Of a stretch of 29,848 nt of DNA, positions 21,585 to 28,056 are shown piece after piece (positions within the stretch are counted from its first letter, which is position 1; the number at the start of each line of letters is the position of its first letter). Source of the stretch: a virus; IMG/VR virus record IMGVR_UViG_3300037584_005912, positions 1 to 29,848 of that record; one strand, 5' to 3'. Under the pieces are notes generated by a model. The model had not been told where the DNA came from. It was given only the letters and a program-made list of their open reading frames with translations, and made no database searches. The position numbers and the translations under genes were made by a program.

Positions 21585-22321
21585 TTGTATGTCGCTCACT
21601 GGAATCTCTTTTGTATTGCTGGAGAACACAACAAAAATGTTTAGTCCATCAACCAATCTACATAAGCCGATTCGACGATAAATACAAGACCCTTGATTAC
21701 TCAGAGTTTAATGCTTCCAACGCTTACGAATTCTGGGCGAATCTCAACTTTTGCATGTCCCTAACCGGCTTATTGTTATGCCCCAACAACATTGAGAGTA
21801 TAAGAGAAGACGATGGTATCACTATTGTTACAAAAGGCTCAAAGCTATTTAAACCCAAGGCTTCCTCGCTCAAGTGGTTTGACATCGAAGAAAAAGATGT
21901 ACACAATGTATATGATTATTTTGACGTCAGGTCAGCAAGATTACACACGGTAGAATTAATAGAAGATGACAATAAATTTGTCAAGAAAATTAATTTTTTT
22001 CCGTCTTCAAGACATGGCGTAACACAAACAAAAGACCTTGTATCGTTGTCGATATTGACCTCTGAACAGCTTTTGAGTCCTGATTGGGGTAACGGCATAG
22101 CAAGGCTTAAAGTATTGCGTATGATGCATTCTGAAGGCATTACTGGTCCTCTAAGCATGCGTACGGAGAAGAAAACATACTATAAGAAGCCAAAGATTGA
22201 TTTCTACAAAAGAGTGGTCTCCAAGAGAACAGTGCCTCTACATTCATTAGAGGATGTGACAAAAATGCAACAAATCAAAGGTGAAGCATGGAAAACAGTG
22301 CAGATTTTAAAACAAAAGTAA
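21581..22321 (+). CDS. Hypothetical protein paired with nucleotidyltransferase
   Basis: A protein of about 246 residues. The frame opens at TTG 21581, overlapping the previous stop, with AGAGGG upstream. No in-frame ATG occurs near, so a TTG start with coupling is the best reading but is uncertain. The segment 'RFDDKYKTLDYSEFNASN', then 'WANLNFCMSLTGLLLCPNNI', looks like a compact folded domain, and 'DWGNGIARLKVLRMMHSEG' a later one. I do not recognise the family. Its end overlaps the start of the nucleotidyltransferase-like gene by 34 bases, so the two are probably functional partners. Confidence 0.5.
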   Translation: MIVCRSLESLLYCWRTQQKCLVHQPIYISRFDDKYKTLDYSEFNASNAYEFWANLNFCMSLTGLLLCPNNIESIREDDGITIVTKGSKLFKPKASSLKWFDIEEKDVHNVYDYFDVRSARLHTVELIEDDNKFVKKINFFPSSRHGVTQTKDLVSLSILTSEQLLSPDWGNGIARLKVLRMMHSEGITGPLSMRTEKKTYYKKPKIDFYKRVVSKRTVPLHSLEDVTKMQQIKGEAWKTVQILKQK

Positions 22322-23190
22322 ACAACCTCGTTGGTATCATTCCAGTATCGGGCCACGATGATTTTGACTTTGAACAACCATGGCCCAATTGCATGATGCC
22401 CATAGGTCCTTCGTATTCGCTTCTAGAGGCCGCCGTTGTCGAGTGTGCATGGGCAGGATGCAAATCAATTTGGATTGTCGTTAACGACGATATAGCCCCC
22501 TTTGTGAAGAAGGTGGTAGGCAATTGGTGTGAAGACCCAGTCTGGGCTTATAGAACCATGGATCCAATACCGGGAGAGTCTAAAAGAAGAATACCGATTT
22601 ACTATACTGGAGTGAACCCAAAGGATCGTTTCAAAAGAGACTGTCTTTCTTGGTCTGTTATACACGGAGCCTTGACGGCTTTCAAGGTATTCAGTCAAGT
22701 GTCAGATTACATGGTTCCGTCAAAATACTATGTATCGTTTCCGCATGGGTTCTTTCCGGCTTGGTCTCTCCGAGAACATAGGAAAAAAATATCTTCCTCT
22801 CAAAACTGTTACATTACGGCTCAAGGACAGTCTGTTAAAGATGGTGCCTTTACCTCGTTCACTTTTGGGAAAAATGACTGGCTAGAGTTCAGGAGAGTAA
22901 TAAGATCGGGGACGGGACGTAGGGTGCCTGGGTCCAGTATTGATGACGATCTAATGTTACCACCGGAAGAAAGGTGGTCGGCAAGGTTCTTTCCAGTCGA
23001 AAAAGTATTCGCTCCTTTGTCTTTAGAGGGTGCTCATGAGATTCCGGTTGATAATTACTTTAATATAAGAAACTGGGAAGAGTACGTAGACTTCATGACA
23101 GCCTCTAGGTCTGTCAATATCCGGAGACCATCCAAGTCTATATTAACAGGGGGCAGGTACAATCCTTTGAAAAATGATACAGAAACTTAA
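22288..23190 (+). CDS. Sugar nucleotidyltransferase-like protein
   Basis: A 300-residue protein whose first 70 residues resemble the NTP_transferase (GT-A-like) fold. 'NLVGIIPVSGHDDFDF' (about 12-28) is the first strand and nucleotide loop. 'PWPNCMMPIGPSYSLLEAAV' is the sugar-nucleotide P-x-P-x-x-x-P-I...S-L-L-E segment, and 'ECAWAGCKSIWIVVND' the next strand. The usual G-x-G-T-R loop is changed to PVSGHDD, so the substrate may differ. Similar genes in marine phages are thought to act in nucleotide-sugar metabolism. Possible uses are modification of phage DNA or of host surface glycans. Starts within the preceding gene. Confidence 0.55.
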   Translation: MENSADFKTKVNNLVGIIPVSGHDDFDFEQPWPNCMMPIGPSYSLLEAAVVECAWAGCKSIWIVVNDDIAPFVKKVVGNWCEDPVWAYRTMDPIPGESKRRIPIYYTGVNPKDRFKRDCLSWSVIHGALTAFKVFSQVSDYMVPSKYYVSFPHGFFPAWSLREHRKKISSSQNCYITAQGQSVKDGAFTSFTFGKNDWLEFRRVIRSGTGRRVPGSSIDDDLMLPPEERWSARFFPVEKVFAPLSLEGAHEIPVDNYFNIRNWEEYVDFMTASRSVNIRRPSKSILTGGRYNPLKNDTET

Positions 23191-23776
23191 ATTTAAAAAA
23201 CTATTAAATGAATACAAGTCTTGTAAATTTGAATTAGAAATGGTCCGAGAGATACTAAAAGATGGGCACTTGGAGTTTGAAGTATTTTATAGAAGATGGT
23301 GTGCGGAGAATGAAGTTGATCTAGATAAGCTTAATAAAGAAAAAAGCAATCAAGTACAAATGATTTTTGACAATCAAGAAAAGGGACTAATAAAGCTTGA
23401 GAAACCAGAAGAAAAAAACACCAACAAACACAAGAAAGTCTATAGAGAAATAGCTAGAAAAATACACCCTGACAAACTAGAGACATCAGATCCAAGATTT
23501 TGGGAATATACCAATGCCTTCAAAACTGTTACCAATGCCATGGACAATGAGAACTGGGGTGATCTCTTTGAAGTTGTTGAGAAATACGACATTTGGCTTA
23601 CTGAATATGATGAGGCTTGTGATGATATCCAACAGAACATAAAAGACACGAAACACCTAATAGAAACAGAGAAAAAATCTTATTCATGGGCACTACATGA
23701 ATGTGGAGAAGATGACCAATGCAAGGAAAAGGTTGTTAGAAGTTTTCTTCTTCATCTTTTTGGGTGGAAAAGCTAA
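23174..23776 (+). CDS. J-domain (DnaJ-like) protein
   Basis: A 200-residue protein that overlaps the preceding gene by 17 bases. 'KKVYREIARKIHPDKLE' (87-103) is helix II of a J domain with the HPD motif at 98-100. 'FWEYTNAFKTVTNAM' (109-123) is helix III, where J domains have x-x-x-F-K-x-I-x-x-A-Y. The J domain is internal, preceded by a helical region (1-75) and followed by an acidic helical C-terminus with three Cys. It would recruit and stimulate host DnaK, perhaps for head assembly or to release a host target. It lacks the Gly/Phe and zinc domains of DnaJ. The start 'MIQKLKFKKLLNE' is weakly like the shared leader. Confidence 0.7.
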   Translation: MIQKLKFKKLLNEYKSCKFELEMVREILKDGHLEFEVFYRRWCAENEVDLDKLNKEKSNQVQMIFDNQEKGLIKLEKPEEKNTNKHKKVYREIARKIHPDKLETSDPRFWEYTNAFKTVTNAMDNENWGDLFEVVEKYDIWLTEYDEACDDIQQNIKDTKHLIETEKKSYSWALHECGEDDQCKEKVVRSFLLHLFGWKS

Positions 23777-23812
23777 AATTTTAACTATTTATTGCCAGAA
23801 TGAGGGTCCAAT

Positions 23813-24382
23813 ATGAAACTTACAAATGATCAATTAAAACAAATTATTAAAGAAGAGATAGAAGCCGTATTGTCTGAGAAAGAAGGCAAGAAGGATGCAT
23901 GTTATCACAAAGTCCGTGCTAGGTACGATGTTTGGCCATCTGCTTATGCTTCAGGAGCTTTGGTAAAATGTAGAAAGGTCGGTGCTAAAAACTGGGGCAA
24001 CAAGTCCAAAAAGAAAGAGGAGTCACTTCGTGAAGAATTTGAAACTCATGACATGTATGATCCCAAAACTGGTAAAAAATCTGTAGCAAACAAAGAACAA
24101 GATCATACATCAATGGCTAAAAAAGGCTATGTTCATGTTGATCCCAAGAAGATCGAGAAAATTCTCCGAGACGAAGGTGGAGCCGCTGGTATGGATCCAT
24201 TTTTGAAAGAGTTCGGAGATGATATGAAAGATGAAATCCTCAAAGCTCTAGAAGGCATGTCGAGCGTTGCAAAGCATGAAAATGGTGATTATATTCTAGA
24301 CGATGATAAAAATGTAAACTTGCAGGAAGTTAAGAATTGCGGCTGTGGTCAAAATCCTTGCAAGACTTATGGAAGACAATAA
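23813..24382 (+). CDS. Leader-peptide protein with small basic phage domain
   Basis: A 189-residue protein with three parts: the shared leader 'MKLTNDQLKQIIKEEIEAVL' (1-20); a basic domain 'CYHKVRARYDVWPSAYASG' then 'LVKCRKVGAKNW' (about 30-62), widely recurrent in large phages and giant viruses; and an acidic helical C-terminus ending in 'NCGCGQNPCKTYGRQ', Cys-rich and possibly metal-binding. It opens a run of five leader-bearing proteins. GAGGG lies upstream of the ATG, and ACTATTTAT lies 29 bases before it, with no sigma-70 site. Function is unknown; capsid packaging is inferred. Confidence 0.6.
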   Translation: MKLTNDQLKQIIKEEIEAVLSEKEGKKDACYHKVRARYDVWPSAYASGALVKCRKVGAKNWGNKSKKKEESLREEFETHDMYDPKTGKKSVANKEQDHTSMAKKGYVHVDPKKIEKILRDEGGAAGMDPFLKEFGDDMKDEILKALEGMSSVAKHENGDYILDDDKNVNLQEVKNCGCGQNPCKTYGRQ

Positions 24383-24384
24383 AA

Positions 24385-24834
24385 ATGCAACTTTCTAGAG
24401 AACAACTACAACAGATCATCAAAGAAGAGATTGAAGCTGTCTTGAATGAGAAGTGTCAAAAAGGCTATAAGACCCACGATACACGAAAAACAAAAAAAAT
24501 GTTTGGCAAGACGTATCGCAATTGCGTCAAAGCAGAAGAAGCACTTGAGTTAGACGAGGAACAAGATCTTGAAGAGAAAAAGAAAAAAGCTGGAACTGAA
24601 TCAAGTAAGGAATCATCTCTTCGCGATTGGTTTGGTCGCAAAGGAGCCAAAGGAAAGAAAAAAGGTTGGGTCGATTGTAATGCTCCCGACGGATCAGGTG
24701 GATACAAATCTTGTGGTCGATCTGATGGAGAGAAGAGAAGCAAGTACCCGTCATGCAGACCAACCCCAGGTGCATGCAAAGAAAAGGGTAAAGGTAAGTC
24801 ATGGGGCAAAAAAGCTAAAAAAGGGAAAAAATAA
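24385..24834 (+). CDS. Leader-peptide protein with DUF5872-like Cys/Lys-rich domain
   Basis: A 149-residue, very basic protein beginning 'MQLSREQLQQIIKEEIEAVL', nearly identical over residues 8-20 to the previous protein. Next comes 'GYKTHDTRKTKKMFGKTYRN' with Cys, then an acidic linker. A DUF5872-like module follows: 'KKGWVDCNAPDGSGGYKSCG' to 'YPSCRPTPGACKEKGKGK' with four Cys, which may bind zinc. The tail 'KSWGKKAKKGKK' is Lys-rich. High charge and small size suit a DNA-associated internal head protein. ATG 24385 is fixed by the leader and lies 2 bases after the previous stop; the longer frame from 24337 reads through the preceding gene. Confidence 0.6.
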   Translation: MQLSREQLQQIIKEEIEAVLNEKCQKGYKTHDTRKTKKMFGKTYRNCVKAEEALELDEEQDLEEKKKKAGTESSKESSLRDWFGRKGAKGKKKGWVDCNAPDGSGGYKSCGRSDGEKRSKYPSCRPTPGACKEKGKGKSWGKKAKKGKK

Positions 24835-25514
24835 TGAGACTAACAGAAGCAAAATTAAAACAACTAATCAATGAGGAGTATGAAAATGTTTTAATCGAAT
24901 CGTCACTGAAGTCCGCTTTGCCGCCAATTGACGTCAAAGACCTTGTTCCCAAAGCAAAAGAGATGAAGGCTACAAAAGGCAAAGAAGATGTGCTACAAGA
25001 GGCTGGAGGCCTCTTGCTGTTCGCAGCAGCTCTAGCTTTTCCCAAAATACTACAATGGTTGGGAAAAGCTGCCAAAACATTTCTCTCGCAAAAAAAAGTT
25101 TATAACTTTATAGCTAATAAAATAGGTGTTGTGGGCAAAATTCAACTAGATGCAATGGTACAACTTCTCACTGGTGACCTAGGAGATTTTTTGCACTCCG
25201 CCTACTTGAATGTGATTAGATATTCTGTTGTAAAGCCAATAAAACTGTTAGCTAAGATTGGCGGCGAAGAAATGTCTAAAGAGAAGGAAGACGAGATAAC
25301 AGAGGTATTGTTCATTATGCTGTTAGTGTGTGTTGCTATCGCCGGTGTGTCAATGGGGCTTGGAACGGTCACTGCTGGAAAAGCAGCAGGGCATGGATTA
25401 GAATTGACAATCGAAGCGATCACTACGGCAATTAAAGCTTTTGAAACTACTGAATATGCTGGAGCTGTTCCATCAGCACTTAAATTTCTAGAAACAGCAC
25501 ATAAACACCACTAA
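24834..25514 (+). CDS. Leader-peptide protein with hydrophobic membrane segments
   Basis: A 226-residue protein starting 'MRLTEAKLKQLINEEYENVL' (TAATG overlap with the previous gene). L-I-E/S at residues 20-22 is a possible prohead-protease site. Residues 57-77 ('AGGLLLFAAALAFPKILQWL') are hydrophobic, and residues 158-178 ('VLFIMLLVCVAIAGVSMGLG') form a clear membrane-spanning helix followed by Gly/Ala-rich sequence. If packaged and ejected, it could insert in the host membrane, for instance to help DNA entry. That is inference. No family is recognised. Confidence 0.55.
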   Translation: MRLTEAKLKQLINEEYENVLIESSLKSALPPIDVKDLVPKAKEMKATKGKEDVLQEAGGLLLFAAALAFPKILQWLGKAAKTFLSQKKVYNFIANKIGVVGKIQLDAMVQLLTGDLGDFLHSAYLNVIRYSVVKPIKLLAKIGGEEMSKEKEDEITEVLFIMLLVCVAIAGVSMGLGTVTAGKAAGHGLELTIEAITTAIKAFETTEYAGAVPSALKFLETAHKHH

Positions 25515-25524
25515 GGAAAAAAAA

Positions 25525-25980
25525 ATGAACTTAACGGAAACTAAACTTAAAAAAATTATTAACGAACAACTTGAATCGTATGAAGTCAATTTGATGGAAG
25601 GTCTTCTATATGAAGGTGATGATTCTGTGTTAGCTTTGTTCGAAGACGCGATGCTTGAAGAAGGCGGTAATGTATGTGGGGCTTGTTTGTTTGAACAACT
25701 TCAAGAAGCATCATGTGGCTGCCCTGACCTTATGGGCGAAGCCGAGTACCAAGGACGCAAGGTCACTCTCAACAAGCCAACTCGCGGAGACGTAAAGAAG
25801 TTTAAAGTTTATGTCAAGGATCCAAAAACTGGAAACGTAAAGAAAGTCAACTTTGGAGATCCCAACATGAAGATTAAGAAGTCAAACCCCAAGCGTCGCA
25901 AGTCATTCAGGGCAAGACACAATTGCGATAACCCGGGTCCAAAGACAAAAGCGAGATACTGGTCTTGCAAAAAGTGGTAG
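25525..25980 (+). CDS. Leader-peptide protein with DUF6321-like C-terminus
   Basis: A 151-residue protein: leader 'MNLTETKLKKIINEQLESYE', then an acidic stretch with 'LME/G' and 'LLYE/G' steps (possible protease sites) and four Cys. The C-terminus is basic: 'PNMKIKKSNPKRRKSFRARH', then 'NCDNPGPKTKARYWSCKKW'. This end matches the small DUF6321-type domain recurrent in phages (M-K-I-K...N-P-x-R-R-K-S-F-R-A-R-H-x-C...K-T-x-x-R-Y-W-S-C-K). It may bind DNA and act as an internal head protein. The acidic propeptide-like half could be removed during head maturation. Confidence 0.6.
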   Translation: MNLTETKLKKIINEQLESYEVNLMEGLLYEGDDSVLALFEDAMLEEGGNVCGACLFEQLQEASCGCPDLMGEAEYQGRKVTLNKPTRGDVKKFKVYVKDPKTGNVKKVNFGDPNMKIKKSNPKRRKSFRARHNCDNPGPKTKARYWSCKKW

Positions 25981-25990
25981 GAGGATAACC

Positions 25991-26260
25991 ATGGCTACAC
26001 TAACAAGAGATGATGTATGGAAGGTTGTCCAGATGGGTCTTGGGATGCTTGTGATCCCTCTTGCCGGATGGGTATGGAACATGAACGTGGAAGTTGCTGA
26101 ACTGAGAAATGACCTCGGAGATGCAGAGGAGGTAATCTCCTCCCTTGAAAAAAAGCTCCAAGGCTCGGACGACAACGCAAGACAGATAATCGGAATCGAA
26201 AAAGATATCGAATACATGAAAGACAGCTTAGGTCGAATCGAGCAGATGGTGACAAAATGA
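25991..26260 (+). CDS. Small membrane-anchored coiled-coil protein (DUF7443-like)
   Basis: An 89-residue protein: a short polar start 'MATLTRDDVWKVVQ', one membrane helix 'MGLGMLVIPLAGWVWNM' (about 15-31), then a long acidic coiled coil ending 'DSLGRIEQMVTK'. It resembles a small phage family (DUF7443-like) recalled from other large phages. It has no shared leader, although its neighbours do. GGAGGA precedes the ATG. It could be a holin/spanin-type protein or a membrane anchor; neither is proved. Confidence 0.55.
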   Translation: MATLTRDDVWKVVQMGLGMLVIPLAGWVWNMNVEVAELRNDLGDAEEVISSLEKKLQGSDDNARQIIGIEKDIEYMKDSLGRIEQMVTK

Positions 26261-26457
26261 AGTCCGCTTTATTGATGACACTTATGTTGACTGAACCAAC
26301 TGATGACCTTAAAAGAGACATGAAGGCATTAGAAATATTTCTACAAGACAAAGAAGATAAGAAAACCCACTGCCCAAAATTAAAATGGACTCAACCAGAT
26401 ATTGACATATACAAAAAGACACTCCAGTCTCAATTACCACAAGGATGTAAAAAATGA
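26257..26457 (+). CDS. Hypothetical small protein
   Basis: A 66-residue protein with ATGA overlaps at both ends. It begins with a short hydrophobic stretch 'MKSALLMTLMLTEPTDD', too short for a sure signal peptide, and then 'KALEIFLQDKEDKKTHCPKL' and a Cys near the end ('GCKK'). The two Cys and the N-terminus would suit an exported peptide, but this is weak. The tight overlaps show it belongs to the leader-peptide operon. Confidence 0.5.
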   Translation: MKSALLMTLMLTEPTDDLKRDMKALEIFLQDKEDKKTHCPKLKWTQPDIDIYKKTLQSQLPQGCKK

Positions 26458-26894
26458 AACTAACAGAAACAAAATTAAAGCAAATTATCAAAGAAATGAT
26501 GACCTCTGGCCAACTAATCCACAATGGAAAGCCCGCTCTATCAGAAAATGGCAGTAAAATCGAAGATATGTTGATGTCTCGAGATGCCATGTTTATATAT
26601 CAAGCCGAATCTTTGTTGGATGCGATATCCTCTACGCTTGACTCCCTTGAAGCTGATTGGCTAGATGCCCTAGCCAAGGCAGCCGTTGCAAGTGCAACGC
26701 TAAAGAGACTCGCGAGGATAGAAAGTGAACGATATGCCAAAAAACGTAATCATGAACGTCCGGAGCCGAGCCAAGCCCATGATCGTGAGACAGTTATCGA
26801 TGAATTTTTCGATGCCTATGACCGCATACAGTCAATTGTAGGCCAAGAAGAAGCCAAAATAATTCATCGTAATTTTCAAGGTATAGTGGCGTAA
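26454..26894 (+). CDS. Leader-peptide helical protein, hypothetical
   Basis: A 146-residue protein starting 'MKLTETKLKQIIKEMMTSGQ', the clearest form of the shared leader, at an ATGA overlap. The body is helical: 'DWLDALAKAAVASATLKRLA' followed by a basic, Arg/His-rich stretch and 'EFFDAYDRIQSIVGQEEAKI'. No catalytic motif is seen. It is the last gene before a sigma-70 promoter. Confidence 0.58.
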   Translation: MKLTETKLKQIIKEMMTSGQLIHNGKPALSENGSKIEDMLMSRDAMFIYQAESLLDAISSTLDSLEADWLDALAKAAVASATLKRLARIESERYAKKRNHERPEPSQAHDRETVIDEFFDAYDRIQSIVGQEEAKIIHRNFQGIVA

Positions 26895-26943
26895 AAAATC
26901 ACAAAAGCAAATGTTTGATAAATGATTATATGTACCTAAAGAC

Positions 26944-26972
26944 TTGACAAATAAAGCAGAAGATGTTATAAT
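26944..26972 (+). promoter_or_regulatory. Sigma-70 promoter giving a predicted leaderless mRNA
   Basis: TTGACA (26944-26949), 17-base spacer, TGT-TATAAT (hexamer 26967-26972): perfect consensus. The expected start, 7 bases after the hexamer, is 26979, the A of the next gene's ATG. Confidence 0.85.
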
Positions 26973-26978
26973 AATATT

Positions 26979-27869
26979 ATGAAACTTAATTCCAAAACAT
27001 TAAAATCACTTATAGTTGAAGTCATTGAAGAAATGAAGCGACGTGACTTTCTAAAAGGTGCCGCTGGCCTTGCCGGTGCAGCAGCTTTAGGATATAGTTT
27101 ATATGATGACGAAGAAGGAGAAAATCCTCTTAGCATGAAAGACAAGTATAGAGACGCTCCAATGATGACCCGACAAGATGCTATAGATGCTGGTATGAAT
27201 CCTGATGAGTTTTTTCCTCCTGAGGAAGAAGAAAAAGAACAATTTCCCCTTGAGCCAATTGACGAGGATGGATGGAAAGAGTCAAAAGCCCCATACACAG
27301 ACCAACAAGGGAAGTATGCATTGGACCAACTAAGAGTTACACCAGAAAACTTAAGATTTTATACTGTGACTCCTGCTCAAAGCAACACTGCTGATAGTTA
27401 TGTCTATGTTGACATGGGATCGTTCTATGATTTAGCAGAACAAAATCCCGAATTAATTGAACACCTAGACGTTGCGGAAGCTTATTATAACAGCTGGAAC
27501 CTAAAAGAACATTATGAATATGTTTTTGGAAAATTAGTATTTTGGGGCACCTTCAAAGATCCCAACAATCCACTGAGCAGAAAACTTGCACCAAGTTTCC
27601 CGGGAAAAAACATACACAAACAAGATATAAATAATGTAATCTTGCCACTTGCGTGGACGGTGTCTTTGGAATATTGGATGAATCGATTTTTAAGCCTTGA
27701 ATCTAGACTACAGCAGTATCCCGACAATACATCTGACATTCTGGACGAGGCTGGATTGTCTGTTGACGAATATTACGAAATGAAAGCTAGGTATGAAAAT
27801 ACAGTTTCTAGAGTTTCAAACCCTTCTATAGTCGACAACCCAAATTATAAATCAGAGGAGGAAAAATGA
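26979..27869 (+). CDS. Leader-peptide protein with Tat-like twin-arginine motif
   Basis: A 296-residue protein. Residues 1-18 ('MKLNSKTLKSLIVEVIEE') are a shared-leader variant. They run straight into 'MKRRDFLKGAAGLAGAAAL' (19-37), which has the (S/K)RRxFLK motif and Gly/Ala-rich core of a Tat signal; no clear A-x-A site follows. The rest is acidic, with many Tyr, Asn and Pro ('DEFFPPEEEEKEQFPLEP'), and no known domain. Two starts are possible: ATG 26979, exactly at the predicted transcription start, or ATG 27033, which would begin the Tat-like signal. Neither has a strong ribosome site. It may be packaged, exported, or both. Confidence 0.55.
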   Translation: MKLNSKTLKSLIVEVIEEMKRRDFLKGAAGLAGAAALGYSLYDDEEGENPLSMKDKYRDAPMMTRQDAIDAGMNPDEFFPPEEEEKEQFPLEPIDEDGWKESKAPYTDQQGKYALDQLRVTPENLRFYTVTPAQSNTADSYVYVDMGSFYDLAEQNPELIEHLDVAEAYYNSWNLKEHYEYVFGKLVFWGTFKDPNNPLSRKLAPSFPGKNIHKQDINNVILPLAWTVSLEYWMNRFLSLESRLQQYPDNTSDILDEAGLSVDEYYEMKARYENTVSRVSNPSIVDNPNYKSEEEK

Positions 27870-28000
27870 TTTTATTTTTAATGTATTTGTGCTGTGTCAC
27901 AGAACCAGATTATTTTCAAATGGCGAATGACAACATCGATGCATATTATGAAAAGTGCATCTTGATAGCAAATGATCCTGAGAGTTGTCATAAAAATTAA
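27866..28000 (+). CDS. Small secreted- or lipoprotein-like protein
   Basis: A 44-residue ORF overlapping the previous stop (ATGA), with AGAGGAGG upstream. It begins 'MILFLMYLCCVTEPDYFQMA': a short hydrophobic run ending in two Cys, resembling a minimal lipoprotein signal (x-L-C), then an acidic helical stretch with two more Cys. It has no N-terminal positive charge. It resembles the 11523 product in layout: short hydrophobic start, Cys, acidic tail. Function is not recognised. Confidence 0.5.
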   Translation: MILFLMYLCCVTEPDYFQMANDNIDAYYEKCILIANDPESCHKN

Positions 28001-28009
28001 ACAAAAAAC

Positions 28010-28038
28010 TTGACAAGACCTCCTGAACATGTTATATT
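28010..28038 (+). promoter_or_regulatory. Sigma-70 promoter of the UvsE gene
   Basis: TTGACA (28010-28015), 17-base spacer, TGT-TATATT (hexamer 28033-28038). Predicted start near 28045, 12 bases before the ATG. Confidence 0.87.
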
Positions 28039-28056
28039 ATATAAAACGGAGGACTT

